From assembly GCA_964653095.1 (NCBI GenBank), contig CAZZEH010000005.1:1-64000 (forward strand): DNA of 64,000 nucleotides, read 5' to 3'. Positions 41,789 to 52,140 of this stretch are shown here, one piece after another. Each line of letters begins with the position of its first letter. Position 1 is the stretch's first letter. Position numbers and translations under genes: made by a program. This stretch comes from JAMLHH01 sp964653095. Lineage in GTDB: Bacteria > Bacteroidota > Bacteroidia > Chitinophagales > JADIYW01. Under the pieces are notes generated by a model. It saw only the letters and a program-made list of their open reading frames with translations. It did not search any database and was not told the DNA's origin.

Positions 41789-43684
41789 CTATTCTCTATG
41801 ATTTTTTTTGCTTTCTACATAATTTATGTATGCTCTAAGTGCTGTTTTGTTCCCCCCGTGAGTTGGATAATTTCCTGAGAAGTACCAGTCACCGGTGTGT
41901 TCTGAACAAGCCTCATGCAAATCTTCTATTGTTTGAAATATGATCTCCACCTGATTAATACAAATATCCGGCAAGACAATTTCAGCTATTTTATCCGAAA
42001 TTTCCTGTGCGGTGAAGCTTTCATATATTTCTTTTACCCTGTTTACCATTTTATGCTCCGGCTTTTTAAGCTCCTCTTTGCATTTTTCATACACCTCAAT
42101 TATTTTACTCTCCATATTCCTTTCTTTCAGCAATTCTATTGCCGCACGAAATGCTACGAAAGAACTCATCTTAGACATTTCTATTCCGTAACAGTCCGGA
42201 TATCGAATTTGAGGTGCAGAAGAAACGATAATAATTTTTTTAGGCTTTAATCTGCTGAGCATAGTCAAAATGCTTTCTTTCAAAGTATTGCCTCTTACGA
42301 TGGAATCATCCAAAACTACGAGAGTATCTACCTCATTATGCACCACTCCGTATGTGACATCATACACGTGGTGAATTAAATCATTCCGAGAGGCATCTTC
42401 AGAAATAAATGTCCTGAGTTTGACGTCTTTTACAGCAATTTTTTCTATTCGTGGCATTCTGTTCAGCTCTTTCTGAAGCTTATCTATCGACCAGCCTTTA
42501 GATTTAGCGAGCTCAAATTTGTAATTAACTGCCTGTTTATTGATTTCTTCAATCATACCAAAAAAAGCTACTTCCGCCGTATTGGGTATAAACGAAAAGA
42601 CCGTATTGTCAAAATCATAGTTAATCTTTTTCAGAATTTCCGGCACTAACTTCTTTCCCAGGTTTTTCCTTTCCTGATAAATATCGGCATCACTTCCTCT
42701 GGAAAAATATATTCTTTCAAAAGAGCATGCTTTTCTTTCTTTATGCGGAAGACACCTAATATTTAATACTGTTCCGTCTTTTTTAATAATGAGTGCCGTT
42801 CCGGGTTCTATCTCTTTTACATCATGCCTGGACACATCTATTGCGGTCTGTATAGCCGGTCTCTCAGAGGCTACCACCACTATTTCATCATCTTTATAAT
42901 AATACGCAGGTCTGATTCCGTGCGGATCACGTAATACAAATGCGTCCCCGTGTCCAATCATGCCCGCCATTACATATCCTCCGTCAAAATCATCTGCGGC
43001 ATCTTTGAGTATTCTGTCCACGCTCAGATTGCTTTCTATAAGCTCAGTAATTTTCACATGGTCTTTTTCCGTCTTTTTGTATTCATCAAAAAGTCGTTGA
43101 TTTTCGGTATCTAAAAAGTGTCCTATTTTTTCCAGAACAGTCATTGTATCCGAACGCTCTCTCGGGAATTGTCCCAGTTTTACTAAATAATCAAAAAGAG
43201 CGCTTGAGTTGGTCATGCTGAAATTACCTGCTATAAAAAGCGTCCTGGTTTTCCAGTTATTAGCCCGTATTCGGGGGTGACAATTATGCATATCGTGTCC
43301 GTCCTGCACTCCGTACCGTAAATGCCCCAGAAGCAATTCTCCCATAAACTGGTAATTATCTTTGACATAGTCCATGTCATCCAAAGCCGTTTCTTCTTCC
43401 TCGCTCAGTGCGGCAAACTGAAGAAAGACAGATTCAAATATATCTTTTATGGCTCTGCTGTCCACACTTCTGATTCGATCATAATATCTGTTGCCTGGCT
43501 TACTGTTCAGTTTTATGGTAGCCAACCCGGCACCGTCCTGACCTCTGTTGTGCTGCTTTTCCATCAGCAGATACATTTTGGTCAGTCCATAATGTATGTC
43601 TCCATATTTTTTTTTGTAGTAAGATAAAGGTTTAAGAAGTCTTATGAGAGCAACTCCACACTCGTGTTTGATATTATCACTCAT
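41789..43684 (-). CDS. purF: amidophosphoribosyltransferase, long Bacteroidota form
   Basis: A 631-residue PurF, first committed enzyme of purine synthesis. Seen: the N-terminal glutaminase HECGVALI with the nucleophile Cys at residue 9, HNRGQDGAG, GHLRYG, then the PRPP motif VVLDDSIVRGNTLKESI (core VVLDDSIVRGNT). It is about 125 residues longer than the E. coli enzyme because of insertions in the glutaminase domain, usual for this phylum. It begins 21 bases after moxR and could be last in the ppiC-surA-moxR operon. Confidence 0.9.
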   Translation of the reverse strand: MSDNIKHECGVALIRLLKPLSYYKKKYGDIHYGLTKMYLLMEKQHNRGQDGAGLATIKLNSKPGNRYYDRIRSVDSRAIKDIFESVFLQFAALSEEEETALDDMDYVKDNYQFMGELLLGHLRYGVQDGHDMHNCHPRIRANNWKTRTLFIAGNFSMTNSSALFDYLVKLGQFPRERSDTMTVLEKIGHFLDTENQRLFDEYKKTEKDHVKITELIESNLSVDRILKDAADDFDGGYVMAGMIGHGDAFVLRDPHGIRPAYYYKDDEIVVVASERPAIQTAIDVSRHDVKEIEPGTALIIKKDGTVLNIRCLPHKERKACSFERIYFSRGSDADIYQERKNLGKKLVPEILKKINYDFDNTVFSFIPNTAEVAFFGMIEEINKQAVNYKFELAKSKGWSIDKLQKELNRMPRIEKIAVKDVKLRTFISEDASRNDLIHHVYDVTYGVVHNEVDTLVVLDDSIVRGNTLKESILTMLSRLKPKKIIIVSSAPQIRYPDCYGIEMSKMSSFVAFRAAIELLKERNMESKIIEVYEKCKEELKKPEHKMVNRVKEIYESFTAQEISDKIAEIVLPDICINQVEIIFQTIEDLHEACSEHTGDWYFSGNYPTHGGNKTALRAYINYVESKKNHRE

Positions 43685-43705
43685 GGTATAAATCTAAGTT
43701 CAAAT

Positions 43706-44659
43706 CTACATAATTTCAGAGATGATTGTATCTAAAGTTATATTTTCTGCTTCTGCTTTAAAATTTCTGATTACTCTATGGCTTAAAATAGGTATAGAAA
43801 CAGCTCTGATGTCTTCAATATCGGGTGCATATTTACCGTGTATGGCTGCATGTGCTTTTGCCGCCATTACAATTGATTGTGACGCGCGGGGGCCGGCACC
43901 CCAAGAAATATACTCTCTGACAATTTGAGATTTTGAAGTGGCGGGTCTTGTCGATGCAATTAAATTTACTGCATATTCAATCAGATTATCTGTAACAGGT
44001 ATTTTTCTTATCAGTTTTTGAAACTCAAGAATTTCCTGTCCGCTTAAGATTTTCTGTATGCTGTATTCCTGATTCACCGTAGTTTGTCTGACAATTTGAT
44101 ATTCTTCTTCCAAGGACGGATAATCCAGTTCGATGTTAAAAATAAATCTGTCTAATTGTGCTTCGGGCAGCGGATATGTTCCTTCCTGCTCTATCGGATT
44201 TTGCGTGGCAAGTACAAAAAATGGCAGTTCCAATTTGTATCCTACTCCTGCTACTGTTACTGTCCGCTCCTGCATGGCCTCCAAAAGAGCAGCCTGAGTT
44301 TTAGGAGGTGTTCTGTTGATTTCATCTGCCAAAAGAATGTTGGTAAAAACCGGTCCTTTACTAAATTTAAAGATATCCTGCTCCAATATTTCAGTCCCTA
44401 AAATATCTGACGGCATTAAATCCGGCGTAAATTGAATTCTCTTAAAATTCAGATCCAATGCATCTGCAATTGTTTTGACTAAAAGGGTCTTGGCCAGTCC
44501 CGGCACTCCAACCAATAAGCTGTGACTGTCACACAGTATGGACATTAGTACCAAATCGACTGTCTTTTCCTGCCCTACAATGACTTTACCAACCTCTCTT
44601 TTTAGAAGATTATATTTTTCAGACAGTTTGTTTATCCCTTCGACATCATTTTGAAACAT
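43706..44659 (-). CDS. MoxR-family AAA+ ATPase
   Basis: A 317-residue AAA+ protein. Seen: Walker A GVPGLAKT (51-58), Walker B ILLADEINRTPPKTQ (about 108-122), and ALLEAMQERTVTVAGV. MoxR proteins act as chaperones for VWA-domain partners, though the usual downstream DUF58/Bat genes are absent here. It follows the surA-like gene by 3 bases. Confidence 0.93.
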   Translation of the reverse strand: MFQNDVEGINKLSEKYNLLKREVGKVIVGQEKTVDLVLMSILCDSHSLLVGVPGLAKTLLVKTIADALDLNFKRIQFTPDLMPSDILGTEILEQDIFKFSKGPVFTNILLADEINRTPPKTQAALLEAMQERTVTVAGVGYKLELPFFVLATQNPIEQEGTYPLPEAQLDRFIFNIELDYPSLEEEYQIVRQTTVNQEYSIQKILSGQEILEFQKLIRKIPVTDNLIEYAVNLIASTRPATSKSQIVREYISWGAGPRASQSIVMAAKAHAAIHGKYAPDIEDIRAVSIPILSHRVIRNFKAEAENITLDTIISEIM

Positions 44660-44662
44660 ATC

Positions 44663-46024
44663 TTACTCGTTTTGATTTGCAAGAAATTCACTTAACTCGT
44701 TGCAATCTGAAAAATCTTCACTGATATAGATATAAGATTTCTTTGAGCGTCTTTTTATCCACTCCTGAATCATTCTTTGCTCTTTTTCAAGTTTGGCAGC
44801 TTCCAGAATTTTACTGTAATCCTGACTCAAATTGGCCTCATGGGGGGCGACTTTGGAATCTACCTTAGCAAAACGAAATGCATAAGAACCGTCCTGCATT
44901 TGAAAGGGTTCTACCCCGGAAAGAGAATCCACCTCCAACTTTTCTATCATTTTGAAGAGAGTAGGGTCCATTTGCTGAGGCTCCATGATTGTCCCTCCAG
45001 TTTCATAATTGATTACTCTGCCTCCATTATTTTTGGACATTTCATCGTCTGAAAAGTTTTTAACAGCTTCAAAGAAAGTGATGGTGCCTTTTTGAATTTC
45101 ATTCCTGACCGAATCCGCTTTTGCCTGTGCTGCAACCACATCCTTACTGGATGCCTGGGCACGTATCAGAATATGATTACAATCCACCTGGTCTCCGATT
45201 CTTTTATTGAGTTTTATCAGGTGATAACCAAACTGTGATTTAACAATATCTGAAACTTCTCCGTCTTCTAATTTAAAAGCTGCCGCTTCAAATTCAGGCA
45301 CAAAAGTACCTCTCGGCATCAGACCCAAAGCTCCGCCTTCATCAGCCGAACCCGGATCCTCGGAATATAAAGTAGCCAACAGTTCAAAATCATCTCCTTC
45401 CTCTATTCTTTGTTTCAGTTCCAAAATCTTATCCAAAGCCATTTGCTCCTGTTGCTGTCCTATTTCTACTTTTACTACAATCTGCGAAATTTCAAATTCA
45501 GTATTATAAAACGGCAGACTGTCTTTAGGTATCTGGTTAAAATAATCCCGTACTTCCGTAGGTGTCACAGATAAATCACCCACTATTTTATTATGCATGC
45601 GCTGTGCCAGCATCTGATCCCGAATATCATCCCTGAAATCTTCTTTTATATCTTCAATGGGCTTATTATAATAGTCTTCAAACAGTTGTTTGCTGCCCAG
45701 CATACTCACATAATAGTTAATTTTTCTGTCCAATTCATCCTCCACTTCGCTGTCTTCCAAAGGAATACTGTCTGTAACGGCCTGTGAAGTCATAATTTTA
45801 TTGACAATCATCTGATTTACAAGATAACATTTGGGATTTTCGATACCCTGAAGCTCTCTTGACATGAGATGGAGCTGATTTTCGATATCTGAATGCAGTA
45901 CGATATTATTATCCACTATTATTTGAATCTTATCGACAAGCAAACCATTTTTCTCTGACGTTTGAGCCTGTAAATAATAAAGTGATTGAAACAGAACTGC
46001 AAATAGTAAAAATATTTTTCTCAC
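44663..46024 (-). CDS. surA: SurA-like periplasmic peptidyl-prolyl isomerase
   Basis: A 453-residue chaperone for outer-membrane proteins. Seen: signal peptide RKIFLLFAVLFQSLYYLQAQ, a SurA_N helical domain (about 35-150), and two parvulin domains including PGSADEGGALGLMPRGTFVPEF and a second around ADSVRNEIQKG. I chose GTG at 46024 because the signal peptide starts there; the frame opens with TTG at 46093 but those 23 residues are not signal-like. Confidence 0.9.
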   Translation of the reverse strand: MRKIFLLFAVLFQSLYYLQAQTSEKNGLLVDKIQIIVDNNIVLHSDIENQLHLMSRELQGIENPKCYLVNQMIVNKIMTSQAVTDSIPLEDSEVEDELDRKINYYVSMLGSKQLFEDYYNKPIEDIKEDFRDDIRDQMLAQRMHNKIVGDLSVTPTEVRDYFNQIPKDSLPFYNTEFEISQIVVKVEIGQQQEQMALDKILELKQRIEEGDDFELLATLYSEDPGSADEGGALGLMPRGTFVPEFEAAAFKLEDGEVSDIVKSQFGYHLIKLNKRIGDQVDCNHILIRAQASSKDVVAAQAKADSVRNEIQKGTITFFEAVKNFSDDEMSKNNGGRVINYETGGTIMEPQQMDPTLFKMIEKLEVDSLSGVEPFQMQDGSYAFRFAKVDSKVAPHEANLSQDYSKILEAAKLEKEQRMIQEWIKRRSKKSYIYISEDFSDCNELSEFLANQNE

Positions 46025-46099
46025 TTGTTTTTTATTAGTTCGAAGTGGTGAAGATAAGAGATTCTCAATCGCTTTGATAAAATGGAATTTCAAACCCGT

Positions 46100-48013
46100 C
46101 TATTTAACCAATTTTTGCAATACATCCCGATTCACTTCTACCCGGTATGTCTGTCTCAGCTTTCTAAGCCAGTTTTTCTCCAAAGAATCCTGATACTCAG
46201 TCACCACAAGACCTCTCACCTCTGACAACGCTTTTCTTTGTGACGGCCTGATTGCGATTACCTGATACAAACCTCCTTTTTCATTTACATGGACTCCTTT
46301 AGTCCAGACAATATTTTGTGACTCTTCGGAAACTCCTTCTTCAATAGTTTTCAAGGTAGCTTTTATTTTAGAATCAGGATTATTTTCCAAAAACTGTTCC
46401 CATTGACCTGTAGAATTTAGTTTCTGCTTTTTTACTGTTTTCTTGAATTCTTTCAGAGACAAATCCTTTTTAGAAGAAACTATTTCAGCAATTTCAGCTC
46501 TTTTATTCCAAGCGTATTTATTTCCAAGGCTTTTATAAAAATTAATCAGTCCGAGACTATCTTTGACCGCTTTGTCCCAAACTTCCATTTTGGACAGCTC
46601 AAAAATCAGAACTCCATTTTTATACTCTTCCAATAATGACGCATATTCAAACTGAGTGTCAATCAGTGACTGCTCGTATGCATCTAACAATAATTCTCTC
46701 ACGGCATCTCTAAAAACCAGCTCTGTCTTTTGCCTTCCTATACCACCACTGCTTTTAGTAAATCCTGCCTGAATGACTTTAACAAATTCTTTCTCTGTAA
46801 CCTGCCGTCCTGAAATTTCCATTAAAGGTTTTTCGGATTGTTCAGACGCAAACTGATACGGTTTGCTGTCCCAAACTGTATCGAGCTGTTCTTTGAGTGC
46901 CTCAACTGCATCGGAATGAAGTTTGAATCCAAATGAGGTTTTCAGAGCTGAATAGAAATTATCCATTTTTTGCTGATACATTTTAGAAGAAATTAATTTG
47001 GTACGGATTAATCTTTCTGAATTTTCCTGTGTCGGAACATCCGCAAGTTTAAGCCTTTTGATGACATACCAGGATTTTTCGGTCTGGAATGGTTCTGAAA
47101 TCTGGCCGTCTTCCTCCAAAGCATACGCAGCCTCCTCAAAATCTCTGACATATGTATTGATTCCAAACCAGTCCATTTCACCTCCACGCATCTTTGTGGT
47201 TTCATCATCACTGTATTTCATTGCAAGCTCGCCAAAACTTTCTCCCTGCTGAAGCAACATATATACACTGTCTATTTTTGCTTTTGCAGTAGCTTTAAGT
47301 TCTGTTTCCTCTGGAATATCAATTTTTACAATTGCAACTTTTATACTTCTTCTTGCCGGACGCACATCAAGTACTTTGAAGATATGATATCCTCTTTCCG
47401 TCACAATTACATCACTGAACGCCTCCACTTTCGTATTGTATAAAGCATCTTCTATTTGAGGAAAACCAATCTGCATTGCAGAGAAATACCCGACGAATCC
47501 TCCCTTTGATTTTGATAAATCATCTTCTGAATATTTTGCTGCAACCTGTTCAAATAGTTCTCCTTTTACAAGAGCCTGATGTGCTTCTTTAATCTTCCTT
47601 TCGGCATTTTCGGTGTCTTTGTCAATAAAAATATGTGCCATCCCTACATCCGACAAGGACCGTTTATACTCCTGCTTAATCAACGGGTCAAGAGTTTCTC
47701 GTTGAACGTGGGTTTCCAGCAATTGTTTCTTATAACCTTCGTATTCTGAAATCAGTGCTTTGTTTGTATCCAATCCCAAATCTTTTGCCTGATTTATCTT
47801 GAGTTTATAGTTGATAAATAATTCTAAATAATCTTCAAGTGATTTTTGAGAAAAATCTGCCTGTCCGTCAATATTGTTTTTCTGATAGATATATAAGAAC
47901 TCTTTAGTACTCACAGGTTCATTGTTGATTTCTATAAGAGTTTCAGAAGCTTCGCCGAATGAAAAAGATAAAATGAATAAAAAAATAAAGGACAGTACAT
48001 TTATGTGTTTCAT
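46100..48013 (-). CDS. parvulin-type peptidyl-prolyl isomerase
   Basis: A 637-residue envelope protein. Seen: signal peptide (KHINVLSFIFLFILSFSFGEA), a SurA_N-like helix region, and two rotamase domains: AAKYSEDDLSKSKGGFVGYFSAMQIG (core SKSKGGFVGYF) and ELAMKYSDDETTKMRGGEMDWF. It probably works beside the surA-like protein in outer-membrane biogenesis. First gene of the ppiC-surA-moxR-purF series. Confidence 0.9.
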   Translation of the reverse strand: MKHINVLSFIFLFILSFSFGEASETLIEINNEPVSTKEFLYIYQKNNIDGQADFSQKSLEDYLELFINYKLKINQAKDLGLDTNKALISEYEGYKKQLLETHVQRETLDPLIKQEYKRSLSDVGMAHIFIDKDTENAERKIKEAHQALVKGELFEQVAAKYSEDDLSKSKGGFVGYFSAMQIGFPQIEDALYNTKVEAFSDVIVTERGYHIFKVLDVRPARRSIKVAIVKIDIPEETELKATAKAKIDSVYMLLQQGESFGELAMKYSDDETTKMRGGEMDWFGINTYVRDFEEAAYALEEDGQISEPFQTEKSWYVIKRLKLADVPTQENSERLIRTKLISSKMYQQKMDNFYSALKTSFGFKLHSDAVEALKEQLDTVWDSKPYQFASEQSEKPLMEISGRQVTEKEFVKVIQAGFTKSSGGIGRQKTELVFRDAVRELLLDAYEQSLIDTQFEYASLLEEYKNGVLIFELSKMEVWDKAVKDSLGLINFYKSLGNKYAWNKRAEIAEIVSSKKDLSLKEFKKTVKKQKLNSTGQWEQFLENNPDSKIKATLKTIEEGVSEESQNIVWTKGVHVNEKGGLYQVIAIRPSQRKALSEVRGLVVTEYQDSLEKNWLRKLRQTYRVEVNRDVLQKLVK

Positions 48014-48150
48014 ATTTTTTGCTCTTTGATAAGCGAAGATAATATTTTCTAAAAAATATACTCTATTTCTAAAAACCGAAGTTTCTTATTAAAGCTTATA
48101 TTTCCTGCAAGGTGCTTAAATTGCCCTTTTCAAAGCATTATCTTTACATT

Positions 48151-49563
48151 GTGAGCAGACGTAAAAAACAAAGAATTCAAATTGACAGGCTTGTAATCGA
48201 GAAAATGGCAGCCGAAGGGAGAGCGATGGGCAGACATGACGGCAAAGTTATTTTCGTGGACTATGCGGTTCCCGGAGATATTCTGAACGTACAAGTGACT
48301 AAAAATAAAAAAGACTTTGCAATTGCTTCTATTCTTGAGATTGTACAACCATCCGTTGACAGGCAAAAAGAAACGTGCAGTCACTTTGGAGTCTGCGGAG
48401 GCTGTAAATGGCAACATATTCCTTACAACAAACAATTAGAATATAAACAGCAGCAGGTCGAAGAAATTTTCCGGCGAATAGGTCATTTGAATTTTCCGCC
48501 CATCCGGCCCATTATTGGTGCCAAAGACATATATCACTACCGAAATAAAACTGAATTTACTTTTACCGACAGAGGTTGGCTGACACAGGAACAAATTGAC
48601 AGCGGGAAAGAAATAGATCGAAGAGCCCTGGGCTTTCATGTGCCGGGGAGATTTGATGCCGTTTTGCATATTGACACCTGTCATTTGCAGCAAAATTTGG
48701 GTGATGAGATTAGAAAATTCATCTATCAATATGCATTAGAACATGATTTTGAGTTTTACAACGTACATACTCACCAAGGTTTTTTGAGAAATCTCATTTT
48801 AAGAAATAATCTCACCGGAGAATGGATGGTGACAGTTTCATTCGGAGAAAATAAGCCAAAAGAAATTGAAGGTCTGCTGCATGCACTTGCTGAAAAGTTT
48901 TCTTCTATTGTATCTCTTAATTATGTAATCAATCTGAAAAAGAACGACACTCTGTATGATTTGGATGTCATTAATTACAGTGGCAGTACATATCTGACAG
49001 AAACCTTGGGCAATATCCGGTATAAAATCGGTCCCAAGTCCTTTTTCCAAACCAATTCCCGGCAGGCAAAAGCTTTATACGATGTAGTTCAAAGAATGGC
49101 CACTTTTTCTCCTGAAGATACTGTGTATGATTTATATACCGGTACGGGATCAATCGCTCTGTATGTCGCCCAAAGTGCAAAACGAGTCATCGGAATTGAA
49201 ACTGTCGGGGAAGCCGTCCAAGATGCAGCATTCAATAAATCTCTAAACAACATTCACAATGCCGAGCTTATAGAAGCATCCGTAGAAAAAATTCTGGATG
49301 ATGAGTTCATTCAAAAACACGGCAAACCGGATATAATTATTACCGACCCACCGCGTGCGGGTATGCACAGCAAAGTAATAGACATCCTGCTGCATGCCGA
49401 AGCAAGACAAATCATTTATGTGAGCTGCAATCCTGCTACACAGGCAAGAGATTTAAGCCGACTGACAGAGAAATACGATATCATAGAAGTACAGCCAGTA
49501 GATATGTTTCCACAGACTTACCATATCGAAAATGTAGTCAATCTCTTTCTAAAAAAGATTTGA
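48151..49563 (+). CDS. rlmD: 23S rRNA (uracil-5-)-methyltransferase, RlmD family
   Basis: A 470-residue RNA m5U methyltransferase. Seen: an N-terminal TRAM domain (about 5-65), the 4Fe-4S motif CSHFGVCGGCKW, the SAM motif VYDLYTGTGSIALYVA, and the catalytic motif VSCNPATQARD (nucleophile Cys). I chose GTG at 48151 (SRRKKQRIQIDRL), which fits the TRAM start; another GTG at 48112 is in frame but encodes an unrelated leader. Confidence 0.93.
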   Translation: MSRRKKQRIQIDRLVIEKMAAEGRAMGRHDGKVIFVDYAVPGDILNVQVTKNKKDFAIASILEIVQPSVDRQKETCSHFGVCGGCKWQHIPYNKQLEYKQQQVEEIFRRIGHLNFPPIRPIIGAKDIYHYRNKTEFTFTDRGWLTQEQIDSGKEIDRRALGFHVPGRFDAVLHIDTCHLQQNLGDEIRKFIYQYALEHDFEFYNVHTHQGFLRNLILRNNLTGEWMVTVSFGENKPKEIEGLLHALAEKFSSIVSLNYVINLKKNDTLYDLDVINYSGSTYLTETLGNIRYKIGPKSFFQTNSRQAKALYDVVQRMATFSPEDTVYDLYTGTGSIALYVAQSAKRVIGIETVGEAVQDAAFNKSLNNIHNAELIEASVEKILDDEFIQKHGKPDIIITDPPRAGMHSKVIDILLHAEARQIIYVSCNPATQARDLSRLTEKYDIIEVQPVDMFPQTYHIENVVNLFLKKI

Positions 49564-49570
49564 GATAAAC

Positions 49571-51085
49571 TCAGGGAGTGTTTGCAAACTGCAGTACTTT
49601 AAAGTTTTCAGACCGCCACACAGTTTGTCCGTTTGGGAGTTCAATATTTTTGGCAATAATACAGTAATCGGGAGCCATTTCCGACAGCCACACGCCTGAT
49701 TCGTAATACTGATCTGCCCATTCCCGCATCTGAGTCAGATTATTCAACGTGTCGGTCACTCCATACTGTTTATGAAACCTTTCATACCATTCAATAATAA
49801 ACCAGGGTTCATGAATCATCGGATTAAGTGAAATAGTTTGAGCTCTTTTAGACTCACAGGAGAAGCTTTCATCTTTTACATAAGTGGCAAAAACGGCATC
49901 TTTTTCGGTATTGTTTTTTATCCATTTGTGTACTTCCGACAATTCTTTTTGCTCGGCTGTACGGTGATCGAAAGCAATTGGCTGTGCATATTGCCAACTG
50001 TCTTTCATCAAAAAAAGCACGGGCAATAAAGTCGCTGACACATACAGAAGTTTTACATCCAAAACTTTCAGAAAAATCTTCTCGGCAGCAAGCCCTATTC
50101 CTATTGCTCCGAGTGCGGAAAGCCAAATCGTAGTTTTAAACCACTGGAGTTTTCCGACAGCTCCTATATTTAATATTTCCAGCATGACAGTATAAACAAC
50201 CATACCAAGCAGTATCAAGAAACTAAATACAAAGACCTGTTTACGATGATTTTCACTCAATACTTTATACAGACAAGCTCCCCCGACCGCAGTCACCAGA
50301 AAAAGTTTGAGGTAATCTTTTAACGGAAACAGAGAAGGCAAATAATGCTGTGGATTTCTAAAAAAATACAGAATATGATAAAACCGTTCGGTATCTGCCC
50401 ATGAAGGTTCCGGCATAAAAAACTGCCTGTAAAATATAGGTCCCAGCATTGGCAGTGCCACCATCAACCAGACTACCGTCCACCTGAAAACAGTCTTCCA
50501 TTTCCGGGCAAAAATGAAAATACTGATGATAATCAATGCCATTTGTAACCCCACTAATATCTGAAACAATCCGGACAGACCAATCAGAACAGAAGAAACG
50601 GTATATCTTTTTCTCAAAATGAAATACAGTCCCCAAATACATAAGGGTTTGGCCACATTACTTGCAATCATCAGATGATACTGCAACACATTTCCCCCGA
50701 CAGTCCAGGACAAAAAGAAAAACGATACAAAGAAGGGTACAAAATAACCACTCAACAGATTGTCAGAAAGTTCTCGTGCAACTTTCAGAATGCCCCAAAA
50801 GCCAAAAAACAAACAAAGTAATGTTCCAATAAACGCTACTTGTTCCAACGGAAAAACCTTCCCCAACCCTGCAAGAAGCTCGACAAAATAATATCTGACC
50901 GTAAAAATATCTTGGGCAGACTCCACATAAAAGTCGTTTGTATAAAGAGTCGGATCTAATTTTTTATACACCAGCAACAAAGGTTCTACGGTGTCGGCAG
51001 AATTAAAGATATATCCTTTCCAAAGCAGAAAAGATACTGCCGCAAGAGCCGAATAACACACATCTTTCAACAGACTTCTATTCAA
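49571..51085 (-). CDS. multi-pass membrane protein, unknown function
   Basis: A 504-residue protein with about ten transmembrane helices, then a soluble C-terminal part (about 380-504) with WIKNNTEKDAVFATYVKDESFS. The layout, with an N-terminal acidic residue in a loop (SADTVEPLLLVYKKLDP) and periplasmic C-terminal domain, resembles GT-C glycosyltransferases, but I cannot assign a substrate. Translation starts at a TTG one base after the upstream stop. Last of four co-directional genes. Confidence 0.75.
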   Translation of the reverse strand: MNRSLLKDVCYSALAAVSFLLWKGYIFNSADTVEPLLLVYKKLDPTLYTNDFYVESAQDIFTVRYYFVELLAGLGKVFPLEQVAFIGTLLCLFFGFWGILKVARELSDNLLSGYFVPFFVSFFFLSWTVGGNVLQYHLMIASNVAKPLCIWGLYFILRKRYTVSSVLIGLSGLFQILVGLQMALIIISIFIFARKWKTVFRWTVVWLMVALPMLGPIFYRQFFMPEPSWADTERFYHILYFFRNPQHYLPSLFPLKDYLKLFLVTAVGGACLYKVLSENHRKQVFVFSFLILLGMVVYTVMLEILNIGAVGKLQWFKTTIWLSALGAIGIGLAAEKIFLKVLDVKLLYVSATLLPVLFLMKDSWQYAQPIAFDHRTAEQKELSEVHKWIKNNTEKDAVFATYVKDESFSCESKRAQTISLNPMIHEPWFIIEWYERFHKQYGVTDTLNNLTQMREWADQYYESGVWLSEMAPDYCIIAKNIELPNGQTVWRSENFKVLQFANTP

Positions 51086-51086
51086 T

Positions 51087-52139
51087 TCAGTACAGTTTTT
51101 TTATTGGTTTTCTGTAAATCCTCTGCCAATTTACATCTTTTTGAAGGGGCTTACCTTCATAAATGTGTTCTAAAAGGTGATTGGCAAAATATGGTGCCAA
51201 TGAAACGCCCTTGCTCCCCAATCCGTTGAAAACATAGTAATTGTCTTTTCCTTTTGAAACTCCGATTAAAGGTTTTCTGTCCCGAACATTAGGTCTTATA
51301 CCGGCTTCCTGTTTCAGCACTTTGTACGGAACAGACAAAATTGAATCTAATTTTTCTTTCAGTTCGGAGAGTCCTTTTTGGGACACAGAAACATCCAGAC
51401 TCCTTTCCATCGTCGAACCCACTTTGTACAATCCGTTTCCAATAGGAATGAGAAAAATGTGTTTGTTGAGAATATACTCAAGGTCTTCTCCTTCGATTTC
51501 AATTAAGAGTGTTTCCCCTTTGGTTGCCCACAAGTGAATATCCGGGAAAAATGGATTGGATTCTACTCTAAAGCCTTCGCAGAAAATAATATTTTTAAAA
51601 CTTATGTCCTTATACTTATCCTCATACAACAGATTATAGTCTAAAACTTCTTCCCTAAGTGCTTCATTATTTTTCAGATATTTCCGAAAAAAGGAAAGCA
51701 ATTTGGGCAAATCTACATAACCTCCTTTTACCACTTTTCCCGCACCCTGATGGGGTCGGACTCTTTTATCCGAAACGGAAACAATTTCTTTCATAAAGTC
51801 TATATACTCATCTTCCAACCGTTGTATTTCCCAATTATTGACATCTTCTATCGTCGGCAGCAATCGGTACACTGGAAGTTCAAAATAGGTTTGAATTCCT
51901 AAAAACTCATCCATATCCCGATAAGTCTTTCGCATCTGTTCATAAAACAGTTCGTAGTTCCAGGACTTTTTTATTCTCCGTCCGGTGACAGGATTAAATA
52001 ATCCTCCGGCTACCTCTGTAGCTCTCCCTTCCATAGGACTGTCGATTACCGTAACTTTCAGCCCTTTCCTGACCGCGAGATATGCCAAAACGGTTCCGGC
52101 TATACCCTGTCCTACAATTAAAATATCAGTTTTCTTCAT
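51087..52139 (-). CDS. FAD-dependent oxidoreductase, MnmC oxidase-like
   Basis: A 350-residue DAO-family protein. Seen: the FAD-binding ILIVGQGIAGTVLAYLAVRKG near the N-terminus (core GQGIAGTVLA), the GLFNPVTGRRI and YYVFNGLGSKGVSLAPYFA segments. It lies directly after an mnmD gene; in E. coli MnmC one polypeptide carries both methyltransferase and FAD oxidase domains that finish mnm5s2U34 in tRNA. Here they are separate genes. I chose the ATG at 52139, just after the mnmD stop. The tRNA role is inferred from the pairing. Confidence 0.85.
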   Translation of the reverse strand: MKKTDILIVGQGIAGTVLAYLAVRKGLKVTVIDSPMEGRATEVAGGLFNPVTGRRIKKSWNYELFYEQMRKTYRDMDEFLGIQTYFELPVYRLLPTIEDVNNWEIQRLEDEYIDFMKEIVSVSDKRVRPHQGAGKVVKGGYVDLPKLLSFFRKYLKNNEALREEVLDYNLLYEDKYKDISFKNIIFCEGFRVESNPFFPDIHLWATKGETLLIEIEGEDLEYILNKHIFLIPIGNGLYKVGSTMERSLDVSVSQKGLSELKEKLDSILSVPYKVLKQEAGIRPNVRDRKPLIGVSKGKDNYYVFNGLGSKGVSLAPYFANHLLEHIYEGKPLQKDVNWQRIYRKPIKKLY

Positions 52140-52140
52140 G